64,000 nt of DNA. Source: Adiantum capillus-veneris (Eukaryota > Streptophyta > Polypodiopsida > Polypodiales > Pteridaceae). A program made the translations under genes and the position numbers. Location of the stretch: positions 72,008,676 to 72,072,675 of the forward strand of contig CM043969.1 of the NCBI GenBank assembly GCA_014529385.2, in the 5' to 3' direction. Position 1 is the first letter of the stretch. The number at the start of each line of letters is the position of its first letter. This document shows positions 11,013 to 24,180 of this stretch, piece after piece. The notes under the pieces are model-generated. The model searched no databases. It was given only the letters and a program-made list of their open reading frames with translations, and was not told where the DNA came from.

Positions 11013-11767
11013 GACATGGTTAATAATGTGGATAACAATCCTTGTATTTGCATGTCATGCATGTCCTTAAAGCGAGACAACCCCAAGTCGACGTTAGGCG
11101 AGCTTTTTTCTTTTTCTCAAGCTCTTTAAAGAAATACATACTTTCAAAATTTTCTAAAACATATCAATATTGGTCTTGAAAAAAGCCCCTTGAAAAGATA
11201 AAACCAAATATATCTTTACAAATTACATTTCCATTAAACAAAAAAAAAATCACTAAAATTTTTCTTTTTTGTTATATCTTCAAAAAGTAAATTCGCATTA
11301 ACAAAATTTGTACTAAAGTTATCCCCTTTTTGTTATGTGCAATCAAACTTTAACATTTATTTTATGTGGAATAGAAAGTCTCTTGATTTTACATTTAAAA
11401 AGGCTAGTCACTTCTTACATTATGAAAAGGAAGAGATTGTCATTTCTTACAATCTTACCCTTTACTTTTGCATTTTAGATTAGATGTTTTGTAAGATGGT
11501 TTTTGACATGAACCAGGGAGTGACATGTGGATGTCCTCTCCTTCCTTGAAAATTTTAAGCTGCATTATAAAGAGTATAGAAGTGGTCTTTCTGCTTCAAA
11601 AATTAGTTCAAAAACATCCCTCTCCCTTATTGATCCTAAGATCTTTGTGACTGTGTGAAGTATTGTTTCTATGAACTTATTTATCCTTTAGCTATTCTTT
11701 ATCCTTTGCTTCTTTTGAACACATCAAGTAATAATTGTGTGAACATTATTTATCATCTTCTCTTAAT

Positions 11768-13705
11768 ATGACTGCCTCTTCCTCCTCGCGAAATCTGCTC
11801 GATGGACATTACGATGGCTACGATGACAACGTCGAACCCATGTGCGATGAATCTAGTGATGTTCGCTCGATGCAATTTGAAAATGGTGATTCAATAGCTT
11901 GCTAACTTATAGAAAATGCTTGATGTACGCTTGGCAATAATGTGATTTTCCTTTCTGTTTTTACAGAGTTACACAAGATAGTGCACCGTGATATAGCTAC
12001 ATCATTTTTGGGATCCGATAGTGGCCTCATTCTTGATCATGTGTCTCCACTTCGCATAAGGAGCGCTTCGAGCTTGCCTAAGGTTGATGTTTCTTTGTCT
12101 CTTGGCATTGGGTCCAAATCCCTGAAGCATGTGGATCAAAGTGGTGCAATAGAACGTACACTTTTCAAGACGTGCGAGGCGACAACGGAACTAAGTAAGG
12201 CTTGCTTGCACCGCATAGATATTCTATTGTTGTACCCAACCCTTACAAGTTTTGTTTTTTGTTGTGGCAGCCAAACCTTTACTGGGGAGACCACCACCTG
12301 CAGAGCTGCAAAAAAAGAGAGCGTTGTGGAGGTTGCCAAACTAGATGGACATATTGCTACTGAGTGTTGCCATGAGAATGTAATTCCCGCGGATTCATCT
12401 TCTCTTGTGCCTTATATTCCCACTAAGATCCCTCTATTGCGCATTGTTGACATCACTGAAACTTGCCCTTGTTTCTCATTCAAGGGGTGCATACTTAACC
12501 GATATGGAACCTACAAACAAAGCCCAGAAGTTGCTAAGTATATGCGTAACCTTAAGGCAGACCTAGTTGACCCACTCAACACTGACACCATCACTTGTGC
12601 TGTTAGCGATCAATTTATTGAGGAATTCATTGACACCCTTACTATAGGAGACTTTGTCCACATTGAGAATGTAACTGTAAAAAAAAAAACTAAGTCAGAT
12701 GGTTGCACATCTCCTTATGTACTATTCTTCAACGCTTCCACGGTTGTAGAAAAGACAAAGCCTTTTGAAGTCAGCCTTAGTTTCTACCCAGAGAGCAAAG
12801 TGCGTCAATTTTTGGATGAGGCACAGTCCTTGCATGCACAATGCACCCGTACACACTTTGGAGCTGTAGCTTTTGTTGTTATACAAGGCCATGCTAGCAC
12901 TTCAAAATCTGGTCTTTGCCAAGGTGATCTTGTTGTTGCAGATGGGCCATCAGCTGAGGATCGTGCCACTATAAGGCTTACTTATCTTCGCCCTTTTATA
13001 GATTTGTAGCTTTCTAATATTTTCACAGCTTAGCTTTGTGAATGCACGCAAAGACGATTACCATGCTATTTTTCATGCTCTTAAGACCGATGTGCATTCT
13101 ATGTTTGTTTCACAAAACATAGGTTCCTTTGCAGGTCGGAGCAATACACTCTCAGTCTTGGATATTAATATCCTAGCACACGTCAAAAGTTCTTGTGTCA
13201 AGTATTGTTTGAAGGAAGCATATAAGGACCATATTCTTGATGTTGGTCACAATCAAGAAGTAAGTATCGATCTTGCTTTTCCTTTTTCACCATAATAACT
13301 CAAGAAAGCTCTAACTCGTCAAGTGCCTATACATAGGTGTCTGGCACACTGCACTTTGTGAATGTAAACTCAATTTTGGTGGAACGTTTTTGCGGTCAAT
13401 GCAAATCTACTAAGATTCATCACCAACAAGAGGTAGACTTTTGCTCTATTTACTCAAAATCTACAACTATTGTTTTGGTGCCCAAGCTTGAAGGAAAGAT
13501 TTTGGCCAACAAAGCTTCCCCAATTGATGTTTCCTTAGCGGGTGACATAGTTGACAAATATTGCATCTTGACAAAAGCTTTGTTGACTTATATGCTTCTG
13601 ATATGCTTGGATGCACGTGAGCTACTAGCCTCCCTTGTCCGGACTGGCAAATTCATCGTCAACAAGTTAGGCCTCATCACATCTTTTATCGAAGAGACAA
13701 AGTAG
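11768..13705 (+). CDS. RPA-like (replication protein A large subunit-like) gene, several exons, probably Helitron-borne
   Basis: Exon 1, 11768-11885 (MTASSSSRNLLDGHYDGY), joins exon 2 at 11967 through an 81-base GT-AG intron whose phases match. Exon 2 (to about 12930-13009) holds an OB-fold-like stretch: LLRIVDITETCPCFSFKGC, then IGDFVHIENVTVK. Exon 3 starts at 13029; exon 3 to exon 4 uses a consensus gtaagt donor at 13260 and an acceptor ending 13336, phase 0. Exon 4 (to 13705) has a CGQC...C pattern like the zinc-bearing C-terminal OB fold of RPA1. The exon 2 to 3 junction is unresolved. RPA binds single-stranded DNA; plant Helitrons often carry such genes, and a Rep region lies 1 kb downstream. 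A host RPA paralogue is the alternative. Confidence 0.5.
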
Positions 13706-13798
13706 CGCTCCTCTACAACATTGAAGCTCCATCACCTCCACGCAAAAAAGCACTCTTTGTACTATATTGCTTTCATCCATTTCTCATCTTGTAATTCC

Positions 13799-13840
<42 letters not shown>

Positions 13841-14718
13841 TGATTCATTTACTTGTCTTCATTCCACCCCATAGCCCAAGGGGGGGGGAAACTGCACGTA
13901 CATGGATTCCTCAACCAACCATAACGCATCTTTTGAAGAACTCATTTAGAATGATATTGATAGTGCTTTCCTTGCTAATCACCCACGGAATAATAATGTT
14001 TTCCTCGTGCTCAATAAAATAATAAAGTCGCGTTCGTCATTACAAAAAATCACCAACATCATGATAGACGCAGAGATAGTATCATTGGAGCAAACGCCAA
14101 TGATCACACCTTCTCTAGTGCATTTGACTTCCAGTAGACATGATTCCTCCATTTTGACCCAAGTATTAAATAGCTATACATCATCTATTGGTATTGCGCT
14201 TGATATTATCCATGTGTTCTCCTTTAGATCTAGTATTGCATGTGATGTCCATATTTACGGTGTACCAATAACTTCACTAAAAAACACAACATTCAATAGT
14301 GGAGCCGATCCAACGACATTGCACAAAATCATCATTGTTGATAGAAGTGGTTACCTATTTTTTTACTTGGGGACAATCGACGCTCACACAAACGCAAGCC
14401 TCGTACCTAGGACAAAAATGAGACGGAATCATTGAAAGCTTTGATTCTCTAGTATGAACTCCATGTCTCCATCGCAATGTAATTTGCTTGCTTAGGTGAT
14501 AGAACCATCCAAGAAATAGGTGCAATAACAACAAAAATTAAAAAACTTTAAAAAAAAAACACCCCACAGCTCCCTTCAACATAAACATTGAACCCCCCCA
14601 AAAAAAGCTATACAACAGTACATAGAAACAACGAACGATGTTCTTATATATCGATGTTATAAATGTGGACGTTTAATGTTTTTTTGGCAATGAGCTCAAA
14701 AAGGGCATAGGTCGGCAC
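13706..14718. other. Spacer between RPA-like and Rep regions
   Basis: Contains (GT)n at about 13802-13836. An open frame of 142 codons at 14007-14435 (+) has no recognisable domain and unremarkable composition; I do not support it as a gene. Two short A-rich and C-rich runs lie near 14550-14610. Confidence 0.4.
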
Positions 14719-17170
14719 TTGGGGAGGTCTAGAAACAATGAGATACACAAAAACTATGTTTGCACTTCATGCGGTTGTAAAAGGCAAGAACATGGTGCAC
14801 TGCTCACCCAATTGAATTCCATAGGATTTAACCTCCCCTTGGCTACAATAGAGAAGCTAAATCATTTAGAAATCCGCTTTGTAAGTCCTAGGCTACCATT
14901 AGGGAGCTTACATACGATGGTCAATTTGGGTTGCGAGGTAGCATTGTTAATGTTTTGGCATCCTTGGGGAAAACACAACAAATATTGCCAAGGTTTATTC
15001 ATGATGAAGCCTCGATACTAGTGGGTATTAAGCGTCATCTACACTACAATCATTGCTACCTTTGCGGGGTTGTTCGGCCATTGCTTACAATGAAAGCCAC
15101 TACTCAACTATTGAAAACGTCTTTATACAAGAACGAACAAATTACTCTGAACAGTGAGTGGCTAAGCCATTTCCATAGTCTTCATTGTCCTTTGCCTGAT
15201 GATTTTGCCCAATACAATTAACCATCAGAAGAAGATGATCTAGCTATAGATGTTATGCTCCATGGAATTGAGTCACCACAACAAGTAGTGGATCACAACG
15301 ACAAAATCTTCTTTGTAGCTTCTGCCGAGGGAAATAGTCCTTTGAGTATTTTCAAAGATGAATACTGTGAAGAACTTAGTTTCCCTACTATTTTCTATGG
15401 TGAGCCTCGTAAATACCATACACTTGCTAAGCATAAATATCAACATGTGGCTCAATGGGAGCTTATGCATAGTGATAGAAGGTTAAATTTAGAGAATCTT
15501 TTTTTCAAAACAGTCAAAGTAATGACTCAAAAAATCTTGGGGTCCATTTGGATCCGTATGCGCAAAGGCAAGCTAAACCACAATACACTAGTGGCCACAT
15601 TGTTGGAGATACTAACATTGAGAAGGTCTTGTCTTTCCAACTTGGATATCGTGACTTTGAGGCATTGCGAACATCCTGACCACAAGGAAAAACTTTAAAA
15701 AAACGCCTTCGCTATGATTAGACAACTTGGACCACCAACATTCTTCATCACATTTTCTGCGGCTGAGAAACGTTGGAAGCCTTTGATTAGAGCACTTACT
15801 AAGCTCAACCCCATCATGCATGCAAGCACACAAACAGAAGCATCATACATACGAGATTTGGTCCGAGCCGACCCTGTAACAACAGCCCACTTTTACTTGA
15901 ACCAGTTTAACGGGATGAAAAAATTGCTAGCCAAGGATATAACCATATTAGGAAAAGTCAAAAATTACTTTTTTGTGATCGAGTTTCAGAGCCGGGGTAG
16001 CCAACATGATCATGGGCTACTATGGATAGAAAATGCTCCTATCTATGGGAAAGATCCCAACGAAGATGTTCTGGATTTGATTGATAAGTACATAACAACT
16101 AACTCCATGCTTCTTCCTGTAGATTTACAAGAAATTCAAACACACAAGCATAGGAAGCCTTGCTTTAGAAAAAACGCAAGGGGGCCACTTTGACTTTCCT
16201 CGCTACCCGATGCCTTTCACTATGATTTTAGAACCCTTCCGTTCTCCACATAACAATATCCAATACAAAAGAAAGAAACACAAAAAAATCAAAGATAACC
16301 TACTACTACTAGATTATAAAGCAAATATTACATCCGAACAGTGGATCCTATCTATGGACCTTTGATTTGAGGATTACATCAAAGCTATATCATCCACAAT
16401 CTCATGCCCAACACTTTTGTTGAAAAAAAATATCAAAGATATTTACACAAATAATTTCAATCCAAGCATTTCAGAGCTATGGGATTCTAATTCATATATA
16501 CAATACATTTTAAATGCACACGGAGCAACTACTTATTGCACCTCATATATAACAAAATTTGATAACACACTCATCAAAGCAATCAAAGAACAATTTGACT
16601 CTTGCATTAAAAACAATGCAACTACATTTGATAGACTTTGAAAAATAGGAAACACAATACTAAACACACAGCAAATAAGCTCACAACAAAAAGTATATAT
16701 TGCACTTTCTCTACCTCTCTACAACACAACTCGAGAATTTATGTTCATAAACACAAACCCTCCCCACGAGAGAACAATGCTTCTCAAGCGAAAACACCTC
16801 CTACAAAACATAGACCCAACTAGAACATAAATCTTTTACAAGACAAGCATAGACAAATATTGTACACGTCCTGTCCAGCTCAATGCCATATCATTGGCAG
16901 AATATGCCTCCACATACAATACAACAAGCAACACATACAAAAAATGTACCAAACCAAAAATTATACAATATGTCAAATATAATGCCGCAAAGAATCCAGA
17001 TATTATTATAGAGAAAAATGTCCTCTATTTCTACCATGGATAAATAATGAAACTCAACATCTAACAGATGGACTCACATGGAAAGATGTATACAATCAAA
17101 ATAAACCTATCATTGATAATGAATCTAAATATAACAAAACCACAATACTGAAAGATAACCTTAACACAAG
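14719..17170 (+). pseudogene. Helitron Rep (HUH endonuclease) N-terminal and middle region, decayed
   Basis: The reading shifts frame several times but the order is that of Helitron proteins: a C-rich leader (CTSCGCKRQ), EGNSPLSIFKDEYCEELSFP, then DRRLNLENLFFKTVK, then the replication-initiator part GPPTFFITFSAAEKRW (15720-15780) and the HUH-like GSQHDHGLLWI near 16000. After it come FDFPRYPMPFT, HGATTYCTSYITKF (16520-16560), and the segment before the helicase, QQKVYIALSLPLYNTTREF and INTNPPHERTMLLKRK (16690-16790). Frame changes lie near 14920, 15600-15715 and 16190, with in-frame stops near 16360 and 16640. The SF1 helicase half is missing: reading stops where a LINE begins. Rep would nick and rejoin DNA for rolling-circle transposition. 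Confidence 0.8.
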
Positions 17171-18846
17171 CGTGCAAAGGGACAAGCAGGTTTTCGTCGA
17201 TGCCATAGCACCATTGATCATTTTGTCACTCTTCGTGTTCTCATGAAGGAAAGTCGGTTGAAAGGCAAGCGATTGTATTGTTGTTTTGTGGACTTTAAGG
17301 AAGCCTTTGTTATGATTCCACGTAACAATTTGTGGAGTAGGATGGAAGAACTCCAAGTGCTAAGTGAGTTTGACTTGTCAATTGCGCATGGGAAGAGAAA
17401 TTTCAAAAAAAATTGAGAGCACTTTTGGGGTTAAACAAGGATGTGAGTTATCACCAACTCTCTTTGGTCTATCATCGATCAATTGGAACAAATGGTACTT
17501 GACATTATGCAAGAAGAAGGCATTGAAGAGGTGACTATTTGCAATGCGGTAATCATGCTTTTGTTGTATGCAGATGATGTAGTGCTTCTAGCACACACTT
17601 TAGAAGATGCACAAAAGCTTATGGTTTTCCTTGAGAACTTTTGCTTGCATAGTGGGCTGATTGTGAACAAATCCAAGACAAAGGTTATGCTTGTGAAAAC
17701 CAACCATCAGGAGAAGCCATGCATTGTGTACAACAATGAGACACTTGAAGTTGTTGAGAGCTTTAAGTACCTTGGCCTTGAGGTTCCGTCCAATCTAAGT
17801 GGCATAAATGTGTTATGCGTCGTTTGGAAGCGAAAAAGAGAGCATTTTATGCATTCAAGAACATGTGTAATGTGGAAAACATCAAGTGTTGGGTTCTCAA
17901 GAAGTATCTTTTTGATGCATTGGTGACACCGGTTCTTCTTTATGGAGTTGAAGTGTGGGACGGGAGCATCTCAAAGTCTACTTAGAAAGAGTTTGAGAAT
18001 GTCCAAAAGCGTTTTCTTACAAACTTTCTCCAAATTAAGACACAAACACCATATATGCTCCTACTTCTTGAGTTGGGATCTCTTCCAACTGAGCTTATGG
18101 GCATGGAAAGGGTTATGGAGTACATGATAAAGATGCGTCAAAACCCCTCACATTGACTTCCTACAATTGCATGTGAAGCAAGCAAAAAAGTTCAAAAGAT
18201 GCATAAAAGCAAGATCTTGAGCACGGGATGGATGCAAGACATAAAGAAGTGGTTTAGGAGATGGGATGCATTACACTTGCTACATGATGCTTCAATTGAC
18301 TCCCAAGTGAATGAAGCTTTTCTACAATGCCAATGTATTACGGCTTGGGAGAAATCCGGTGGGTCACGCTTCATACATTACACCACCCATATTGCCTCCA
18401 ACTACAAAACCATGTTCTTCACTGAAAGAGGAAACTGTAATCACACCTATATGATTGAGCCTATCCCCTTGTCGACGATACACACTATCGCAACCATTCG
18501 GCTTAGCTCCAATTTCCTTCGATGCAAGATAAGGCGTTAGGGCAATGGAGAAGAGTCACATCGACTATGCACATTATGTTCAGTGCAAGTTCGAGAGTCT
18601 GAGTACCACACACTACTAGAGTGCTCATCTTTTGGTCACATCCAAACTTGTTTCTCTCACATTTTCAGCCATAACTTAGACCTACACATTTTCCTGTCCC
18701 AGCCACAGTGTGTGGGCTCTCCATTGCGACTCTCATCACCACAATTTTGGAGCATCGAGAGTCACTCATCAACCATACACATACTAGATCACATGTAACT
18801 TTGGTCCCATAGGTCATATTTGACCTCCGAGGACGATAATAAAATA

Positions 18847-18879
<33 letters not shown>

Positions 18880-18880
18880 A
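17170..18880 (+). mobile_element. 5'-truncated LINE (non-LTR retrotransposon)
   Basis: Reading starts inside reverse transcriptase: AGFRRCHSTIDHFVTLRVLM, CCFVDFKEAFVMIPR, a degraded GVKQGCELSPTLFG segment, then LLYADDVVLLAHTLEDAQKL (catalytic YADD at about 17567-17578) and ESFKYLGLEV. Downstream parts at 17940-18540 are in shifting frames, and a Cys/His cluster CTLCSVQ...HTLLEC near 18570-18615 resembles the LINE C-terminal zinc-binding part. The element ends with AATAAAATATCTA and (CT)n at 18850-18880, a plausible 3' tail. Several frame changes and stops make it dead. The sharp change from Helitron to LINE reading at about 17170 suggests target-primed insertion into the Helitron. Confidence 0.8.
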
Positions 18881-20693
18881 AAAAAGTCATATACATCTAA
18901 ATATCATAAATACGAGAACTAATGGACTAAGAGTGTTATGATTAGTAAATCTTCCTTAACCAAGAAACATGCGGGCCAAATTTGAGTTCTGCTAATTGCG
19001 CTGACATAAAAAATTTGTCTTTAATTTCTAGCATGCTGATTTAGCATAACTATGTAACTTGCATTAAAATGAAGTAAGTTTTAGCCCCAAAAAAAAATAT
19101 GAGATATTATAATGACGAATGATTTTTATAGTAAAATTGTGTTCCCTTCATTTGTGCACATGAATTTCATTGGCATATATTGTGGAAGTTTAACTTCTCT
19201 AAGTCCGTCTTGTGCAAATTTTCTTTTTAATACTTCATTAGAATGAGGTAACCATTGGACTCACTTTTCATTATGGTATGCCTCATTAGTACCTTGTTAC
19301 CTAAGGATATGGTAATATGAACTAAGAAATTAGGAATTGATGATGAGAAAATTCTAAAAGATACCAAACCAGGTCTTCTTAAATATGTGATTACTCCGTT
19401 TTGGGAGATTTATGAGTTACTTTCTCAAGTCCTTTTCTCTCAGAGGGATAGAAAGTGGAGTTGAGGAAATATTTAAAATGATTTTCGAGGTATTGTACTC
19501 AGAAAGAAGCTTTAGTCATTCAAAGGTCTAAAATGCATTTCTTTGGTACAATATAATGTGCCAAAATCTCATAGATGATCTATGTGGTTTTGTACAATCA
19601 TGTTTATCTAGTTTCGCAAGCAATGGTCAAGTTTAGGCCAAAAGAGCACTCAAGCAAACATTCTTGGCGGTGGCCAACAAAATTGGGACAAGTAACGAGG
19701 AAATTTTGATTAGAAATTATAGCACTTCAAAGAACAATGCAACTTTTGTTAGAAAATGGAAGTTTGACACATTTTGGAGCACATTCAATAGTTGCAACCT
19801 GGAATTGGTGAACTGATATCAATTGGAGTATGTGTTTTGCTATAATTCTTTTAAGGTTTATGGGCAACCCCAGTTTTGCAATGAACCTTTACAAGAACTC
19901 TAGAAAAAGGAGTGTTTAATAACAAAAAAAATTGAACACCTATAATACTAGTTGAAGGACAACCAAAACAAACAATGGATTACCAACTAGTAGAAAAGGG
20001 ATACATGTGTCAAAAAAATGTGCCACCTAGAAAAAGGAGAGTGTTGAATTCAAAGTAAGAAGCAAGAGTGAGGATGGGCGTATGATAAGTCGCGCTTCTT
20101 CTTACAATACATTTGTATTGTCTTTTTGCAAGCAATAAGAGTATTTCAATCACCATTATGTTGAAAGTTGAGACAGTAATGATTGGCAAAGTCACAATGG
20201 CCCACATAAGAGGATGAGAAAGAATGTGTTTGATCCACTACTCCATGCCTCTATTTAAAGAAATATGATAAACAAATGTGGACGGTCCACTACTCCATGC
20301 CCCTATTTATAGAGATACGATAACAAATGGGAACTATCCTTTCACTAGTCTCTCTTACAATTCTTTTATCCCATCATTCACTTGCCATGTGGCATTAATC
20401 GTCAATCTTTATCCAATGGTCCACAATTGCTTCCAAGGGTTCAATTTAAAGTTCTTTCTATGAGTACATTGTTTGTATTTAGCTTCTTTTTAGTCTAGCA
20501 TGTTAGTGTGTGAGATACGACTATATTCCTTGGTAGAGAAATATTTTTCTAGCTTGTTGTGTCTAGAGACTTATCACAAATCCTTGCCCTCATATATAAC
20601 CATTTGTAATTATGTTACTAAGGGGTAGGGAATGGTCCTTTGGTGACCATTCCTGGTAATCCTGGTGACCCCTTGGCGATTGGCGGAGGCCAA
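18881..20693. other. Intergenic DNA with no recognised gene
   Basis: AT-rich, all frames broken by stops, no coding similarity seen. It holds one short tandem duplication (period 52 bp) at about 20234-20340, unit tccactactccatgc. The lost 3' half of the Helitron is not here. Confidence 0.6.
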
Positions 20694-21204
20694 GAGCCAT
20701 GGGGATCAGAGTTTGCGTAGTGACCAATTCCAACCGTCAAGAGTTAGGAGACAGTGATGTTGCAAGCCATGGTGAGGCAGAGCGCAACTGATGATTCATT
20801 AGGAGAAATATGAACCTTGCATGGGCCTTGTAAGGAATCCTATTTTTTAGAGATTAAGGCTAATGTTGTGTGGGGTTGCGGGGGCAAGGACATTGAAGAA
20901 GGTAGTTTGAGTAGGCTTTTCTAACCTTCTTTTTAGACAAATGTAGGATGTGGACCTAAGGGGTTACTTTCTCTCTTTAGATTTTTTAAAGTGAAAGAAG
21001 CATAGGGGTGTGACCACATCAGCAAAAACGTGGGTCACTAAGAGTCAAAATTTGACTTTTTTTATAAAAAAATCATTTTTACTTATTTTTTACTTAAAAC
21101 TCCCTCCCAACATATATACATATTCAAAAATAAATTTTTGACCCATTTTTTAACCCACAAGTTTAGAAAGTCCATTTTTTCAAAAATCTTTTTCCTCAAA
21201 AAGT
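20694..21204 (+). repeat. Left terminal inverted repeat of the 10-kb block (degenerate)
   Basis: Blocks matching the right side in reverse complement and in the same order: gagcca...tttgcg (20694-20717), cattaggagaaatatgaacc (20798-20817), cgtgggtcac (21029-21038), cttaaaactccctccc (21093-21108) and cctcaaaaagt (21194-21204). The second block differs from its partner at one base in twenty. Spacing varies by insertions. Confidence 0.55.
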
Positions 21205-21402
21205 AAAAAACACTTTGTTCTCTCCTCCCTCCTCCCTCCTCTCTCCTCTCTCCGTCTCCTCTCCCTCCCTGCCCCTACCTTCCTTCTGCTCCCCCATCTT
21301 CCCCCCCCCCCCCCTTCCTCCTTCTCTCCTCCCATGTTCCTCAATCTCCCTACCCCTCCCCGTCTATCTTTTCATCATTTGCTTCCTCACACAACAGCTT
21401 CC

Positions 21403-24180
21403 ATGGTGCTCACGGACATCACAAATGGTTTTCTTCCACCACCATGTACTCCGCATACCAAAAGCATACATATTCGCTTACCCACGGCGTTCGCATCGAA
21501 GACTGCTAGTGAGGGTGATCAAAGGTCATCACAGGAACGTCGCACCGCTTGTGAGACCAATGTTGACATTTGGGTGGACGGCCATTTGTACCCTTATGAT
21601 CTGATAAGCCGCTTCCATCCATCCTTTGATAGCCTTTTGACATTTCTTCAATTTCTTGAGAGGGGAGAAGCAGGCTTGTCAAGCTATTGCAAGCGGTTGT
21701 GTATGGGTGTAGGTGCTTCTTTGCATATGTGGATGCACAAATGTCAAGCTCTTCACCTCAAGACGACGGCATTACAAGAGAGTGTCGCCTCTTCGGAGAG
21801 GGTGGTTGAAACTCTTCAACAACAAATGCAAGAAAAGGAGTCCCACATTAAGAATCTTGTCAACACCATCACATACTTGAAAGAAACACCCCTTGGTGCA
21901 AGGGAACACAAACGCACGTATTCATCCATTGAAACTCTTACACATTCGAGAGGAGCACGCAAACGACGAGTGACAGTCACAAGGTAATTTGTTCTTTACT
22001 TGCATGATGCATTCTTACTTCACACTATTTTCTAACATTTATTTTTATTGGTCGCTATAAACTTCATCAAGGAGGCATGCGGTGGAACAAGCCAAGATGA
22101 TCGAGTCAACCTTCTCACTAGTTGTTTCAATACCCAGGATGTGATTTCTATCTTACAATCACCTGGAGGTAAGCACATTAAGGATGCAGTCACTAAGGAC
22201 CTTATGCGTAAATTGAGAAATGTGGTTAGTAATGATGACATGCAACAAGCTTGTGATGAGGCTGGAATCACACCAAAGCCTATCATGCTATTTTCCAACT
22301 CCTAAAGGATGCTCTCAAAGAGCATGGCATTGTGGAAAACCTATTTCTTGTTCCTCACAAGGTCAACCTCGCAAAGAAGACCACAAACGAAGATGTGTTC
22401 TCCCGCATTGGGACATACCTACACATTGAGGATACAATGCCAACTTCCCTTTATGCTTCGTGTGCAACAAAGACAAGGGAAAAAGGTAAGAAACAGTCCA
22501 TAAGACCTTCGGAGAAGGACTTCCCTTACACAATGTGGAAAAATATTTTTGTGGACCTTAGAAGACTTCAACAATCCATACTTAGATTTTACGAGTTACC
22601 TGAAGAAGGTGACACACTTTACTTTTTTCTTTGGTATTGTTCTTATCATAGACTTTGAAGTTTAAGGTCTTGACACTATTTATTTTGTAGTGCTTGGCAC
22701 AAAGGTCGCTTTTGTGCTGAAACTCGATGAGTGTCAAATAGTGAAAGGCCGAAGATTAGAGAGGCTAAGTGTCACTCTAATGAACGAGGCCCTTTTGCAA
22801 ACAAAGCGAAGGGATTCAATCAAGTCATCTCCCACCCCATCTTTTAGCGTGCAATAAGAGAAAGACATTTGGTGGTTGGGTGATATTGAGGTACCTAAAG
22901 AGACCAATAGAGTACTTTCATGGATTTTTGAGAGAACTCTATGGATCACAGAAGTAATACACGCCCAAATTGCAGGTCAGAAGTTGGAGGTTGAGGGTTT
23001 TGGTGGTTATGATGTGGAGTGGCACTTAGGTGGGAACTTGAAGACCATAAAGTGTTTGCTTGACTGCAAACAAGGGGCTTCTTCTCTCATGCCTTGTCCA
23101 TTTTGTACTCAAGGGTACAAACCTAATGGACAAAAATCACATAAGAGCACTACAAAGGTCGGTTCCATGCTTCCATGGCAAGGGCATGGAGAACAAGGGT
23201 TAGATTTTTGTGATGTCGGAGATGAAGGTAGAGAATGGGAAGCGTCTATTTCGAGATGTCCCATGCTCAACTCCCCAGACCGTGATCAAAAGGACCACGG
23301 TTGGAATCTAATCTTTTCATTTCCTCTATCGAATGTACATTTTTGTACATTACACGCATTCATGCGCATTTTTGATAGGCTATTGAAGTTCCACATTGAC
23401 TATGCTTTCACAATGAAACCATTGGAAAAGTCCCAGGAAGCGATCGAGAGAGTGGAGGTACTCTTGAATTCCATTGGATGTCACGGTAGAAATGTGTCTA
23501 TCGTTGCTGCAAAGAACACAGGGGAGGCCCATGAAATTGCTCAACAAGTGTCAATGAGTGGACAAAAAGCTAGACACTTTTGAAGAAAGTTTCCCAAGGA
23601 AATCCAAGTCGATATGCTGCTCAAAACAGCTCCAATGAGCAGGTAGGTAACCTTTGGGAGCTTTGGAAGGAGTTATGCAAAGCTACTACTGACAATGATT
23701 CAAATGGCGAGCTTGCAAACAAGCGCAAGCAAGTTTGGGCACATTTTGATAAAATGGTAAAGCTTATGGGCCTTAACAGCACAACAGAAGAACAACGCCA
23801 ATAATTTTAAGAAGCCTTGACGGATTTTACCAAGGTCTTCACCCTTTCTTGGCATGAAAATAACATCACACATTACATGGTAAGCCATGTTACGTGGTGA
23901 ATTTATTACAAGGGATTGTTTTTATTAAATAATGTGGATCGTTTACTCATGTGAAAAGTATATCTTGTTTGCGCATGGTGCATTTTTTATGCACAAGTAT
24001 AGATCGCTTGAAATTTTTATCACTCAAGTCATGGAGAAGTCCCATTATCGAGCAAGGGGAGTGTACTTCAAAAATACTCAACATGGTGGTGGAATGGTGC
24101 AATCCAATTATTTGGAGGAGATGTTCAAATGGTTTTTTCGCACAACATTTGCTCCTAAGCTCACAATGGAGCGTGTGTAA
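21403..24180 (+). pseudogene. DDE-type transposase-like gene with introns, unclassified family
   Basis: Starts at ATG 21403. Residues about 120-170 form a coiled coil (ALQESVASSERVVETLQQQM). At 22080-22300 is a helical part (NTQDVISILQSPGGKHIKDA). An 82-base GT-AG intron (22609-22690) precedes the block VAFVLKLDECQIVKGRRLER, a candidate first acidic catalytic site (D at 22726). Next come YDVEWHLGGNLKTIK and CPFC (23035-23106), where relatives as I recall them have G-G-D-x-K, then a helical part and a 79-base phase-0 intron (23880-23958) joining NITHYM to YILFAHGAFF, followed by a candidate catalytic E in ITQVMEKSH (24034). The H-x-HG-...-E layout recalls the C-terminal helices of RAG1/Transib transposases. 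One frame change near 22275 and in-frame stops at 22855 and 23802 indicate a decayed copy. A host-domesticated protein is less likely. Confidence 0.5.

Larger units (their letters stand above)
11768..17170 (+). mobile_element. Helitron remnant (RPA-like gene plus Rep region)
   Basis: The RPA-like exons and the Rep region are on the same strand, 1 kb apart, which is a known plant Helitron arrangement. Neither a 5' TC end nor a 3' CTRR hairpin end could be placed by eye. The right side is cut by the LINE at about 17170 and no helicase sequence is found beyond it, so the element is incomplete. Confidence 0.55.

Noticed and set aside
14007-14435. 142-codon open frame between the RPA-like and Rep regions
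   Set aside because: No recognisable motif, no splice or promoter support; could be chance in AT-rich DNA.
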